A DNA stretch of 64,000 nt from Manis javanica (GCF_040802235.1 NC_133172.1:33065738-33129737); one strand, 5' to 3'. Positions 10,834-22,361 are shown, counted from the first letter of the stretch. Program-made: numbers and translations. The notes: a model not told the origin generated them from the letters alone.

Positions 10834-11024
10834 AGGATTGCCAGAAAAAACACAGGGCATCCAGTTACATTTGAATTTCAGATTTTAAAAAAATGAATTA
10901 TTTTTAGCATAAGTATATCCCAAATATCATGCAGGACAGACCTATACTAAACATATTTGTTGTTTATCTGAAATTCAAATTTAACTGAGTATCCCATAAT
11001 TTCAGTCACTAAATCTGCAATCCT
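10834..11024. mobile_element. Palindromic non-autonomous DNA transposon (MER53-like)
   Basis: The left half begins 'aggattgccagaaaaaacac' and contains 'acatttgaatttcagat'; the right half contains 'atctgaaattcaaatttaac' and ends 'aaatctgcaatcct'. The two halves are diverged reverse complements, so the whole 191 bp is nearly one inverted repeat. This is typical of a MITE-like fossil. The MER53 name is tentative. Confidence 0.75.
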
Positions 11025-11385
11025 ACACATGGATCTTTTCCTCTCTAGGCTAAACATCCTTTGTGCTTCTAAAACCCTCCCACAGTCTGCCACCCTCTGT
11101 AGTAAGGCATTAAGGCATCAAATTCCTTTTTGATTGTGGCTCTGGTGACTTGCTCCTTATTTCTGGACTCGTCAACTAGCTCTTTGTACTTGGAGACTGG
11201 TCATGGACTTTTCTGCTCAGACCTCTGATCCTTGCTCCAGGTCTCTGAGTTCCAAATGCTGGGGAGTGAGGGTAGTTTGGACATGACTCAGATGTGGCTT
11301 TAACACATCTGACTCCTTATTCTTTGGATAACCCTGCACTGTAGTTTCCACCTGATCCACATGGGGACACATATCCTAGCATGCG
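11025..11385. other. No recognised feature
   Basis: Unique-looking sequence between two DNA-transposon fossils; no gene or named repeat seen. Confidence 0.35.
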
Positions 11386-11441
11386 ATTACTCAAAGTCTG
11401 ATTCTTGAATAAGAAGCATTCATATCATATTGGAGCTTAGT
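11386..11441 (+). mobile_element. MER5A-like hAT element, 5' piece
   Basis: 'ttactcaaagtctgattctt' and 'catcatattggagctta'-like text matches the left half of MER5A ('...catcacctgggagcttgtt'). The element is broken here and resumes at about 11926. Confidence 0.55.
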
Positions 11442-11925
11442 TGTATAGGGGAGGAAAATTTTTCCTCTACCCTCTTAGGTTTTGTTTTTGGGTGTCTGCA
11501 AATTAACCAAACACCAGAAATTAACAAGAGAAAAACATGCACATTGTATTAACATGTGCAGCCTGTATACATGGAAGAGATCAGCGATGAATAACTCAAA
11601 GGGGTGGTTAACATTTGGGGCACATATATATATATCACTTGAGAGGAAGGACACATATGGAAAAGCAAATACTTTTTGGAAAGATAAATGGGCTCTTAAA
11701 AGAATGGATGGGAGACATGATAGTTTCCTACAATATCTGTTTGGGTTGTGCTAAGTTTTTTCTCAGATAAGATTAGAGTTGCTCCAGGGTAGGGGATTTA
11801 TAACAACGAATTCTTTGGGAAGGCTCTGCTTTTAGGCAGATAAGGGATTTTAGGAACTCAAATGCCTTCAGCTCAAAATAATTCTTATGCCAAAGTGACA
11901 TATTTTGGGGTGACACATCCTGGTC
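11442..11925. mobile_element. About 485-bp insertion splitting MER5A; possible solitary LTR
   Basis: The flanking hAT sequence is interrupted exactly here. The insert starts TGTATAGGGGAGG, contains a short inverted repeat 'gaggaaaatttttcctc' at 11451-11467, and ends near 'ggggtgacacatcctggtcc'. Length, TG start and the purine-rich body suggest an LTR, and parts look familiar from laurasiatherian genomes, but I cannot name the family and see no clear target-site duplication. Confidence 0.45.
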
Positions 11926-12045
11926 CCTTTTATGAGAAATGCAGAATCACAGGCCCCACCCCAGTTCCACTGAAGCAGAATCTGCATTTTAACTAGATCT
12001 TCTGGTGTTTCTCCTGCATGAACTGTTGAAAAGCACTATCCTAAC
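11926..12045 (+). mobile_element. MER5A-like hAT element, 3' piece
   Basis: 'gagaaatgcagaatcacagg', 'ccccaccccagttccactga', 'agcagaatctgcattttaac' and 'gttgaaaagcactatc' continue MER5A from the point where the left piece stops. Confidence 0.8.
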
Positions 12046-13059
12046 TATAGCTGCTTTGAAAGCAGCTTCTAATTGTTTAGAACTAGAAGCACTTCTAGAT
12101 CTGTCTTAAATCCATGGAATGTAGCATGGTATAGAGACCCTTGGGGATGTGTAGGCCTCTTGGAAGAGGTGGACATTCTTAGTGTCATTCATCCAGGGAG
12201 ATCCTAGGACAGAAAAGAAGAAACCAAGAGGTAGGACATGGGTAGGCCAGACCAGAACTGCCGTCTAGTGTTGGTCTTGGTCTGATGGGGTGGACTGTTT
12301 TGGAGAGCTCTGACAAGATGCCTGATGGTGCTTCCTGCGGACAAGGGCACAGGGTGATCCCTGGCACCTGAGAGCAGGTCAGGCGAGGACTTGCCAAACT
12401 GAACAAGCCAGGCAACCTCATGCATTGTTCTCTCTGTGTCTGTCTATTCCTGTCACCTCATCTTAATGACATAAGGGATTAAGGGAAGGTTTATGCCCAC
12501 AGTTGGGGGATAGCAGTGGGCCATGGCACACCTCACCTCACTCCATGCCAGTGCGGATGTCTCTGTAGCTCTCAGGGACAGTCACAGGGAAAGATGATTC
12601 TCAGACCTGAGTCACGGCTGCCAGGTTTCACTCTCCATCCCCACGCAGAGACCCTTCCTTCACTAATAACATGAAAAGCCCAAGTTATATTTTGTAATGG
12701 AAGGTGGCAATTTTCATAAGGCTCTTAAAAACCTTCAGAGTTAACTCCTGGGAAATAGAGATTTGAAGTCATCTTCTATTATTTCCCTGGAAGCTGAATC
12801 CAGCTGTAAGAAATAGGAAGGTCCCCAATGTATATTCACATATAATTTGCATTTATAGGCTCTGCCTCCTCTTGCTTTAAGGTAAGGAAATAGCACATCA
12901 TTCTTTCCAAAATATATGATTCATCTTTTTTAATTAGCAAAGGCCAGAAAGATTTAATGTTTAGTATTTGAAGCCAAATGCTGCAAATTGTAAATTGTCA
13001 CACATCAGATTAGTACATAATTCAACCTAAGGTTTCATTTTGCCTATTTTTCCTTTATC
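12046..13059. other. No recognised feature
   Basis: Unique-looking sequence with short chance open frames on both strands. Nothing I can name. Confidence 0.35.
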
Positions 13060-13112
13060 AGAGACTAAGTGTTGAAGCTGGTAGAGGTCTTAGAAGCTGT
13101 CTAACTCAGGGA
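13060..13112 (-). repeat. MIR-like fragment, antisense, left part
   Basis: 'gtagaggtcttagaagctgt' followed by 'ctaactcaggg' resembles the 'gaccttagagatcatctagt' block that precedes the MIR-family core in antisense. It appears to continue at 13306. Confidence 0.45.
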
Positions 13113-13305
13113 TGAAAAAAAGGATTCATTTTTTTGGTTTAATCGTGGTAGAATAAGGATTTTATTGAGAGAAATGTGAGGCTCTATCTCATCAGAAAAG
13201 AGAGAAACACTGTGATTGATTAGTGATGTCTGCACAGGCAAGCGGTACAGAAGCTTCAGCAGTAGGGCACATTGGCCATGCAGAGCAGGGCCATCTTTCT
13301 TTTCC
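13113..13305 (-). pseudogene. Possible 3' fragment of a processed retrocopy, source unknown
   Basis: Read on the minus strand, this insert ends with AATAAA (complement of 13161-13166), then about 25-30 bases, then an A-run (the T-run at 13130-13136). It interrupts what seems to be one MIR-like repeat. The layout (poly-A signal, tail, no introns, inside older repeat) fits a 5'-truncated retrocopied mRNA. I could not match the body to a known gene, and no target-site duplication is evident. The A-rich 'aaaaaaaggattc' next to the tail complicates the boundary. Confidence 0.35.
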
Positions 13306-13440
13306 CAGTTGAGAAACCTCAATTCTAAAGAATGGAAATGATTGAGGATCATATAGAAAGATCATGTTACAGCCAGATGCTGATCTCTTCACTTCAATTC
13401 CAGTTCTCTTGCTGTTCAAAAGTGCATTCCTCTAGTATCC
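13306..13440 (-). repeat. MIR-like fragment, antisense, right part
   Basis: 'cccagttgagaaacctcaat', 'atgattgaggatcatataga' and 'cagccagatgctgatctctt' follow the antisense MIR-family core, diverged. Confidence 0.45.
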
Positions 13441-14244
13441 AACTATATTGACGGAACCTACAGATTAACTGCTAAACCCTGATTCTCTTAATACTGTATA
13501 GTCACAACCTTATTTTACCCATCCAGACAGGGAGTTACTTCCAACTGTCAACCCACTAAGTAGTTTAGTAAGTGCTCAGAGCTTTTGAATAGTTTAGGAA
13601 AATTATATTTGTACACTTACTAATATCATACACCAAAATGGGGGTCATGGGTTAAATTCCTATTAACATAGTTATAATGGTGTTAATGATTTTAAAGTTA
13701 AAAATTAATCATGAATGTTTTTGAAGTTACAAATTAGTAATGAATGATTTATAATTATTTTATATAATATGCAAAAGGGATCCTGCATCCTAATCAGGTG
13801 ACTTGAAATTGCATGGCACAAATCATAAAGGAAAGAGGACCAAGTGAAGAAACAGAAATAAAATGACACAAACCTGTCTTCATTTCTAGGAAGGCAGCTC
13901 AAAGAGCAGTCCCTAAGAGAGGTGGATGAACAGCATGTTCAGTTGTTTTTTTTTTTTAGTTAAAAAACAAATCTGCTGTTTACATGTGGCACAGACCTAA
14001 CATTATGCAGAGAAGAATTATCAACATATGGTGACATCTCAATTCCTTAGTTATTTGTATTAATTATTTATTATTATTATTTATTTAATTAATAATTCCT
14101 CTAGGAACAGAACTTCTTTCAACAAATCGCTTCTCCAAAGGCTGAAAGCAATTACAGCTGCTTTTGCACTGGGTGGAAGCTATGGCAAAAAACAGAATTA
14201 CCCTTACCAAATCCTTTTAGAAGAAAAATTTTATCCTGGTACAA
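13441..14244. other. AT-rich unassigned sequence
   Basis: Low-GC DNA with an A/T simple tract around 14050-14097 (ATT and TTA units) and a T-run near 13945. No gene. Confidence 0.4.
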
Positions 14245-14642
14245 AGCGGTCCAGCTAAAAATTACATTTCCCAGCTTCCCTTGAAACTAGATGTGGCCAT
14301 CTATCTGGTCAGTTGTGGTCAATGAATGGAAATGACATATGTGACTTCCAGGTGGTGACCCTAAAAGGAAAGAGTGCTCTCTCCCTTTCCCCTTCTCCCC
14401 TTTCTCTGGCAAAAACTAGATGTGGTGCCACAAACTTGGCTGGCAGCTACTGCAGTGATTGAGAAAGAAGCTGCACATTTGGGGTTGGCAGGGCAATAGG
14501 GAGAGAGTGTCTGTGTCATTGACACCAATGAGACACCATATTAGTTCTGCACCATCCAGAGACATAAACTTCTATCTTGTCTAAGTCACTGCCTTTGGGG
14601 AGTTGTATTGTCAGAAGCTGAGCATGTATGGGTTATTACATC
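14245..14642 (+). mobile_element. MaLR-like LTR, diverged
   Basis: 'acatttcccagcttcccttg', 'ctagatgtggccatctatct', 'tgacttccaggtggtgaccc' and the 3' block 'ataaacttctatcttgtcta' plus 'agtcactgcctttggggagt' are laid out as in MLT1-related LTRs that end in an AATAAA-like signal followed by 'gtttaagccactg'. Subfamily not assigned. Confidence 0.6.
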
Positions 14643-14869
14643 TGAAGGGCATCCAGGCATCATCTTGGATGCAGGTTTCTGTCAGGGTTCTACACACACT
14701 CCACTAACATACTTTCAATAATCCAGAAGCCATGTTGAATCATGATCCACTTACTTTTACGCACCCATGCCATGTGAGCTATAGGTTGGAAATCCCTACC
14801 AACTAAGAGAATTGGGAGTCAGCCTCTCTATTGTCATTAATCAGATCTTTTTACCTCTGATTAAAACTT
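14643..14869. other. No recognised feature
   Basis: Short unique-looking interval between the LTR and the L2. Confidence 0.3.
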
Positions 14870-15298
14870 GCTAGGAATTTCTCATTGCACTTAGACTAAA
14901 GTCCAAATTCTTTACATGGCCTTCAATCCCACATGATTTTGGCCCTGCCTAAATTTCCACTGTCACCTCCTACCATCTCCCCCATACCCTTCCTCTCTGC
15001 TTCAACACTGTGGCCTTTTTCATTTCGTGAGTGGGACTTGGCAGTTTCATTAACACAGTCTTCTGTCCATCACATCATTTCCTGGTTAATTCTTTCTTCT
15101 TCTCAATGGCTGAGTTTCAATGTCAACTTTCCAGAGAGCAGACATCTGATGAGCTATCTAAAAATCTATCTGAAGCCCCCTTCCCAAGATTCTGTTTCAT
15201 TTTTATCATCCAAAATTACCTCATTGGGTTCATTTGCCTTTTGACTTTTTCTCCTATGAGAATGTCAATTCCATGATGGTGTAGACTTAGAATCCCAG
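14870..15298 (+). repeat. L2 LINE, sense, 5' piece
   Basis: 'actaaagtccaaattcttta', 'catggccttcaatcccacat', 'gattttggccctgcctaaat' and later 'gagaatgtcaattccatgat' track the L2 3' region in order. The copy stops abruptly and its terminus reappears at about 15566. Confidence 0.8.
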
Positions 15299-15557
15299 TG
15301 TAACTCCAGGGGGAAACTATGTCCCCACCCCAGGACAAATAACTTTTGAAGCCAAAATCAGTCAAAAGGAGAAATAAAGAGGGAGAAATCTGTTTATTGC
15401 TTACAAGCAGTAGTCTACTTGTCATCATGACCCAGCTGCAAAAGGACCCTACAAATACCAATTCTGTCCAGATGTGTGCTTTCTCTCCACCCCTTAAAAC
15501 ATCTCAATTGATATGGAGATGCACTAAGGCCAAGTGAGAGATTCTGGAAATGTTGCA
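15299..15557 (-). mobile_element. Possible solitary LTR inserted in L2, antisense
   Basis: About 259 bp bounded by TG...CA. On the minus strand it carries 'gcaataaacagatttctccc' (an AATAAA signal) followed by 'ctttatttctccttttgact', the layout of an LTR R/U5 region. It interrupts the L2. Family not named and no duplication of flanking bases was confirmed. Confidence 0.5.
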
Positions 15558-15565
15558 ATTTTACC

Positions 15566-15625
15566 TACACTCAGTGGCTACAAAAGTGCCTGTCATACAA
15601 CAGGTACTCAATAATATTCACTGGC
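15566..15625 (+). repeat. L2 LINE 3' terminus (continuation)
   Basis: 'acaaaagtgcctgtcataca' and 'acaggtactcaataatattc' equal the L2 3' end '...gtgcctggcacatagtaggtgctcaataaa', resuming the copy cut at 15298. Confidence 0.75.
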
Positions 15626-16604
15626 TAATTATGGAATTAATTCTTATGAGGTTTATACCATTGTTGTCCAGGTTGCACAGATGATGAAATGGAGGGGCAA
15701 GTACAAAGAGCTCCTAAGGAGCAACAGTGTTCTCCCAGATCCTCCTGTGAGGGTGCTTACCCACTGGGTTGCCCTGCTCTGTAGACACTCTGTCTTTGCC
15801 TTCTAGGAACAAATCTTCTGGAATCCCTCAAGTTGTATGTCAATAGCTTGTCTATATTACAGTCTCCCCAAATGTCTATTAATTACAATGTCAATTCACT
15901 AAAAGGGACAGCCAGTTGTCATAATACATTTACATATGCCATATAAAGGCAGACCACTGTGGCCAACAATTTTGTTTTTTGGCATTTTTGCATCTGAGAG
16001 TGGGGAAAAAATATGTTTTTGAACTCTGCTTTTGAGTCAGACTTGATTACTACTGATGAATGACAAAGCAGTTCTGATCTTATCTAGAGAGTTTTTCCAT
16101 GAAATAAAAGGAGAAAGAAATCAAAATAAAGGTTTGAAATAAATACATTGACAGAATTCAAAGAAAAGATAATGGGTTTGGTTATGGCCCTGGCATCACC
16201 AGTTGGGGAGTGCAGGGGACTGAGGGGGTGGGGAGAGGTTGCCCTGCCAGAGCAGTGTTTGGTTATAGATTAATAATTCAAGGTACAAAGGGCTTGGGAC
16301 AAATTAGAGAAAATAAACTACAATATTCAGCAACTGAAGTTCAAAGGTTTCTGGAATTTGCTAAGTGTTCTTGGTCATACATTTTTCAAAAGCGATGACA
16401 CAATTCAGAGGTTTTGAACTTTGCCACATAAATAGCAAGTAAATTTTTGCTTGAATCACCTTAAAGAATTGTGCAACTATTATTAAAAAGGGGAGGGGCA
16501 AATGGAAAATTTAGAAAATACTAATTGGCAAGTTGCTAACAATTGAAGAATAATCTAATAATTCTACTGTGGAAAATGTGCTTTCAGGTTATGTTCCAGG
16601 TTAC
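15626..16604. other. Mostly unassigned sequence
   Basis: A weak antisense MIR piece may lie at 15650-15700 ('gcacagatgatgaaatggag'). The rest is AT-rich and unique-looking. Confidence 0.35.
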
Positions 16605-16700
16605 ACATTAGTTAGGAGTATGGCTTTAGGCTCACTCTACAGATCCCCATCTGGCTGTATGGTCTAGGGCAAGTGATTAAGCTCAGTGAATAGAAATATT
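16605..16700 (+). repeat. MIR SINE 5' half, sense
   Basis: 'ttagttaggagtatggcttt', 'tggctgtatggtctagggca' and 'agtgattaagctcagtgaat' follow MIR from its 5' end. Confidence 0.65.
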
Positions 16701-16734
16701 GTTTAAGATTCATATACTATACCAGGCACATTTA

Positions 16735-17350
16735 ATTTCTTCCCAAATCCTCTCTTACTTCTCTGATATATTCTCCACCTTGTAGAGTATTCCTTTATAA
16801 TACAAAATATGGTCACAAATTCCTTCTTAAAATCTCCTAATGTCTTTGCATAAAGATGGAGACCAAAATTCTTAATGCAGCCCATAGGCAAATCATGCCT
16901 TGTTCTGCCTAACTCCCTGTCCATTCACATGACCCTCTGCCCCTTTTCTCTTTTCTCTTTGCTCCAGCCATGCCGGACATCTCTTGAGTTCCGTCAACAC
17001 ACTGTACTTGTTCCTGACTCAATATCTTTGCATCTGCTCTTCTATCTGCCTAGAATTCTATTTCCTCTTCCCCTTCCCTAAATCAGCTTTTTTGAGTTAA
17101 GTTTAATTGTAAAGTCTTCAGGGAATGTCTTTTGACTTTCTGGACATTTCTGTACTCTTCCTTTACTACATGTACCCAGGTGGCCTCTGGCAGTTAATTG
17201 TTTAATTGGTGGTTATTATTGTTTACTCTCTGACTAGATTGGGGGTCCCCTGAAGACAAGGGTGCCATCTGACTTGTTCACTGCATTGGCAGACAACACA
17301 GAGCCTTGCATACACCAGGGACTCAATAACTACTCAGGGTGAATAGAGTG
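16735..17350 (+). repeat. L2 LINE 3' end, sense, long copy
   Basis: About 600 bp in consensus order: 'tcacaaattccttcttaaaa', 'accctctgccccttttctct', 'tttgctccagccatgccgga', 'ctttgcatctgctcttctat', 'ttcagggaatgtcttttgac', 'ccctgaagacaagggtgcca' and the terminus 'accagggactcaataactac'. One of the best L2 copies here. Confidence 0.88.
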
Positions 17351-17384
17351 AAGATGTCAAGGGCTCAGCTAGTCCTTGTTCCCC

Positions 17385-17480
17385 CTTGTTAACACTGGGA
17401 TAATACCACCTCCCTTACAGGTTCACAGTAAAGAGTAAATGAGAGAAAAAAAATATGTAAGTCCTTTGTCAACCGTGAAA
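17385..17480 (+). repeat. MIR SINE 3' half, sense
   Basis: 'aacactgggataataccacc', 'tcccttacaggttcacagta' and 'agagtaaatgagag' match the MIR 3' half. Confidence 0.65.
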
Positions 17481-17671
17481 GGCCACATATGAGTAAGGTA
17501 TGAGTAACGTAATTTTTAGATACCCTATAGGATCATTTCAACTGCAAAGTGATCAGAAATTCAACTCAAATCGGCTTATTTTTAAAAGAAAAAAAAAGAA
17601 TTTTTTGGTGCGTAAAACTGAATAGATTCAGTAATAAAGGCAAGATTCAGATGTTGAAATGGCATCACCAT

Positions 17672-17748
17672 AACTCCCTCTCTCACTCTCTGTATCTCCC
17701 TCCCTCTCTCTCCTTCCTGGTCTTCCCTTCTCTGTTTCCCTGTGTTCC
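17672..17748. repeat. CT-rich low-complexity tract
   Basis: CTCC, CTCT and CCCT units; polypyrimidine/polypurine strand asymmetry. Confidence 0.85.
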
Positions 17749-17918
17749 ATCATCAGCCAGGCTTTCATGCTACAATGGTCAACAGAATATGCAGTTCATA
17801 TTACATTATATCAGTCTGGCACCCTCAGCGGGGAGAGGGCATTTTTTTTTTTCTTTCATAGTTCTGGCAAAAGTCCATGGAAAATTCTCTTTGGTTCATC
17901 TTAATAACGTGACCTCTC

Positions 17919-18293
17919 TGTTACAGACTAAATGTTTGTGTACCCCGCAAATTCATATGTTGAAACACTCCCCTGTGGTGTGATGGCATAGGAGGTGGGG
18001 CCTTTAGGAGTTGATTGGGATTGGATGAGGTCATGAGGGTGGAGCCCTCATGAATGGGATTAGGCCCCTATAAAAATCACCAGAGACGTTGCTTTCTCTA
18101 TTGTAGGCCATGTGAGGTGCAAGGGGAATTTGGCAGTCTGCAGGCCAGTAGATAATTCTCATTGGAAGTTGACCATACTGACACCCTGATCTCAGATGTT
18201 CGGCCTCCAGAACTGGAGAGAAATAAATGTCCGTTGTTTATATCCCATCCAGTCAGTGGCATTTTGTTATAACAGCCCAAACTGACTAAGACA
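17919..18293 (+). mobile_element. MLT1 LTR (ERVL-MaLR), sense, near full length
   Basis: TG start, then 'aattcatatgttgaaacact', 'ggaggtggggcctttaggag', 'ggatgaggtcatgagggtgg', 'gccatgtgaggtgcaagggg', 'tcggcctccagaactggaga', a GAAATAAATG polyadenylation block, and 'gcattttgttataacagccc' ending 'ctaagaca'. It is 375 bp with both ends present and no flanking internal region, so it is a solitary LTR. Confidence 0.95.
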
Positions 18294-19989
18294 CTGTCTG
18301 AGACTCTTTGGAGAGGGCTATGCCTGATAAACTGGCCAGGTCTAGCTCATATGACACCTTCCGAGCTTAGGGGTGGGGATATCACCCTGAACTCCATGAA
18401 CTGAGAAGAGGGTAGTAGTTTTATTGTGCAAGAAAAAAGTGGGGTGTCACTAGCAAAAGCTGAAATAAATTTAATCACTCCTGGTTTCCATATTGGAAAA
18501 AGGAGTAAGTATTCTCTATGGAGATTAACTAGTTCAAATGAAGGCATTCTCTCGGTTCCCATCTCCTCCCTCTAATCATCTTGTGTGAGTGGGCTGAGCT
18601 ACGTCTTCTCTCCCATGTGATGAACAGTCAATGCAAATCATATTCCACAACCATCTTCATGTTAAAATGAAATTGCGTGAGAGGAGGTCTTGCTCACAGA
18701 AAGAAGGAGGCAGGGGGTGCATTTAGGGGAAAGCTAGTGGGGTAGCTGGGTCCTCTCTGTATTAAAGCAGGTAAGATCAGAGCTTCTCCTACATCTGTGC
18801 CTTCATAAAAAATAAAGTAAACCCTGTAAGGAGAAGAGTCTCCAGGCCTTTAAGCTTGGAATTCCCAGGAGGTAAGCATATTAGGTAACTCCTGGCATTA
18901 ATGAAAGTAAGACAACCATCAAGCATGGCTTAGAGTTGCCTGTCACTCATTAGCAGGGTGATGCTGAGCAAGTGAGGCACACGTGGGTGGACAATTGAAT
19001 CACTTCCTGTCCAACCTCCTTCTTCCTGGGGACCTTCAGGGATGGTCCTGGGGGTTCTAGGGGCAGGAAGCGGTTCTGGCAACGAGATGTAAAAAAGACC
19101 ACAGGGTGGGGTTTCCAGGCTTCTGGAGGTGGGGCCTCTATCTCGTGACCAAGAAGATGAGAAGCACGGAGAGTCCTTATCTTCGATGCAGGGGTTTTGT
19201 TTGTTTGTTGCTTAGTATTTCCAATCTGGCTGAATTCGCTTTCAAGCCAAAACATATAGATAATGGCTACCAGTGTGACATATAATAAAACTGATTCACA
19301 AGCCACCTTCTGGCTCCTTCTCCAATTTCTCAGATTGATGGGAGTCTTTTTTTTTTAAGAGCACGGAGTGATCATCTAAAAACAAAAGATCTTTGCTCCA
19401 TCTAAATTCTTTAATTTTGTAATGTATTTAAAAACTTATCCTTACTGCTGTTTGATTGTGAATCTTTTGAAAATGTTGTGTGGTACTCTAAGGAAACTTT
19501 CCTATGGAATAAAAAATTTTTTTTGGAAGTCACTTTGTTTTAGAAATTGCCAGGTTGTGTTAAAGTATCTATAAGGAGATTGTGGTTGGTGTTTTCCTAA
19601 CAATAATATGATTCCAGTTGTCAGAGTTTACTGTTGAAATCAGAAGTTAAAAGAAACTTCTATTTCTAGTTGTAAAAATTATCTTGAAGTGGGCAGTCTG
19701 CTACTCGGTCAGGAGAGCACTCGTGATAGTGATCAACAAAACGTGGACGTATTTAGCGTTTTCTTGGTGCTCTTTCATCCATGAGGCAAATGGAGGTTAG
19801 GGAGAAGGGTAGAACGCTGATCCGAGTTTAGCTTGTGAGACAGCAGGACTTGACTTCACAGAGGGGGCATTTTGAAGCAGATGTGTTTCCTACCGCATGT
19901 TAACTATTCATCCATTTGTTTCTGGAACAGCATCATAGAACACTGACAGGAGAACCATTCTAGAAAAAAAAAATCATTGATGGTAAGGA
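18294..19989. other. No recognised feature
   Basis: About 1.7 kb without a repeat I can place. A 118-codon open frame on the minus strand (18950-19306) has no recognisable domain. Confidence 0.35.
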
Positions 19990-20130
19990 ACAATATAAAC
20001 TCTACCTAGTCCAAACCCTCATTTTATAGCAAGGGCTTTAAAGACCAGCATGGGGAAATGGCCTGCCCAAGGTCACACAGCTATTTAGTGACAAAACCAC
20101 GAGTAACCCTCCAGTCCCTGAGATTGGCTG
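19990..20130 (-). repeat. MIR-family SINE, antisense
   Basis: 'tagtccaaaccctcatttta' then 'tggcctgcccaaggtcacac' and 'agctatttagtgacaaaacc' is the antisense core. Confidence 0.8.
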
Positions 20131-20539
20131 TTATTTATTCCCATCTTAATGGCTGTGATCAAAGCACATAGTTTCTCTCACACATAAAGAAATAACTCTA
20201 GTTAAAAAGAAGTTGGTTAGGTGACTAGTGAACTATGTCTATCATGAAGTGGGTATCTTTAGTCAACCGCTAAGGTCTGTTCATGCTCATGTTTTCATTT
20301 CTGTGTGACAAGTCCTCACCTGAATGCACAAGTGAACATGCATACCCTGTGGAAAGATCATTAACTGAGCTATGGTGAGCACATTTGTAGTAACCACACG
20401 TTCGTGTGTGCACAACTGGAAATGATGGTGATTATGAATGTGCTCACTGCCCAAGTTAGGGTTATGGATTCCAAATACACAGATCCTTCTCTCAGACACT
20501 AGTCCCCCTGTCTGTATTAAAAAACAAAATGTGTATCTG
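20131..20539. other. No recognised feature
   Basis: Unique-looking sequence; short overlapping open frames only. Confidence 0.3.
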
Positions 20540-20606
20540 CAACTCAATTGATCGACATCTGTCTATATCTATCCACCTATCTATCACCATCTATCTACTG
20601 ATCATC
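20540..20606. repeat. Degenerate (TATC)n/(CATC)n tract
   Basis: Imperfect TCTA/CATC units from about 20558 to 20604; a decayed tetranucleotide repeat. Confidence 0.75.
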
Positions 20607-21639
20607 TTCTTCTGATTAATGTGTTTATATGTGAGTGTATGTATCATGATAAAAGATACATTATTTCCTTGCAGATGTTTTTATTTATCAGGAACTTGCA
20701 AAAACAAACAGGCATACAGTTTTGTTTTGTTTCCCCAGTTTTGCCTTTCTGCATCAAATCTTCTGTAGGGTCTGGTAAATCACATTACATATTACTACTC
20801 ATACTGACATTTAGATATGTGTAAAATTAAATTAAAATGAACATAATGAACAACTTTAAAAATGAAAATAAGCTATTAAAAGAGAGTCTGGCAGACTATG
20901 TGGAAAGAAGGAAAGGAACTGATTCTATCTGAGTATTTGGGCCTCAGATTGTGCTTACTTTTCATTTGTTCCTCTGCCATTTGAATTCCCTCCACAAGCT
21001 CCTTCTAGGGTAGCGTGAGGAACCCTTGCCCACGTTGGTCCTACCAACCTGAAGTCCTTCTGATTCATGACCCCCACAGGGCTCTACTGTTGTCAGAGAA
21101 GTGGAGCCCAAGCCACATAATTTTAGGATCTACTTTAAAGTTGGAGCCCAAGCTTTGACTTTCTCTCCAAATCCTACAAGTTAAAAGGTTAACTTGTTGT
21201 TTGTTAACAAGAATAACAAACAACCCAAAGCAAAGTTCTCGCGTTCTCTTTGAGCTCAATTCGCACCAATATCAAACTCTTAACCTTCTGAATGTACAAA
21301 GAGGTTTTTCTTTTAAATCCAAAGAACAAATGACCTCTTCAAATTCATAATGAGGTATGCATTGAACGGAACACAGCCCAAGGTGAGTCATTCATTAATC
21401 ATAAACAAAACAGCCCCTGATCAAGGACACATCAGAACACACTGTAAAAAGAGGTGAGGTTGCCCAATCTTAGTATTTAATATTAACTACATTATGTTTT
21501 TCATGTGAGTTCTGAGAAGGTGATTTTCTCACTTTCTTTGTAACCAGCTCAGTGTGAATGGATAATTACTTCCCTTAATGCTCTTTCCCCTGAAGGTTAA
21601 CACTGTTCAACAAGACACGATCCAATCTGGCCTCTCATG
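20607..21639. other. No recognised feature
   Basis: AT-rich unique-looking DNA; no repeat or gene placed. Confidence 0.35.
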
Positions 21640-21900
21640 AGGGGTTGTGGGGGGAGGGTACCTCAATGCTGAAGACTTTTAGCTGGAATCCTTCAAGCAT
21701 AAAAACATCCGCCACCAGAAATATTTCAAATGACATGAATAATATTTGTGATTAATAACAGCTAACCAGAGAAGCATAATCCAAGAAATACATTATTAGC
21801 TTATTACAGATATCTGATATGCTAATTATCTTCAAAAATTGCATCGCTGATGACTGTTGTGGCAGAAATTTGAGCAGGGGAAGAGGAAATTTAAACTTTT
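21640..21900. promoter_or_regulatory. Candidate conserved non-coding element
   Basis: Repeat-free AT-rich block with repeated homeodomain-type cores: 'tgtgattaataacagctaac', 'acattattagcttattacag' and 'atatgctaattatcttcaaa'. Texture only; conservation not known. Confidence 0.25.
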
Positions 21901-22361
21901 ATGTAAGTTGAAAACAAAGCATTGGGGGGATTGGACTTTAGAAGACCTGGGAATGGCATTTGGTGTTTAATTCTGTCTGATGAGAAGGAAATTAAATAAT
22001 GAGAATAGAAATCAGTGTGAAGATTGAAACCTGAGTCAAGGAGAACCTGGCGGCCATCACCTGAAGCTCTTCCTTACCTTTCCTGACAAAAGGTTCCTGG
22101 CACTGAAGTAGGCAGGTAATACAATGCCTACCTGGCAAGACCCGCCCGAGTGCCTTGCTGGGGTGTACGTGTCACTGCTTTCCTTAGACCTAGGAGACTT
22201 ATTCGTGGGTCCCAGCATCCCCAGTGGAGACCGCTGCACTGCCAGCTTTTGTCTCATTTGCTTTGGCCTCTTTATTGTCCCAACACTAGATGCTAAAACG
22301 GGCAAAACTAGCTTAGACATTGTCACCAAAGCGTCAAAGAAGGCAACATATGGTAGGAGAC

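Noticed and set aside
6514..18293. The two MLT1 LTRs in opposite orientation as ends of one provirus
   Set aside because: Opposite orientation, 11 kb apart, no internal retroviral sequence between them; they are independent solitary LTRs.
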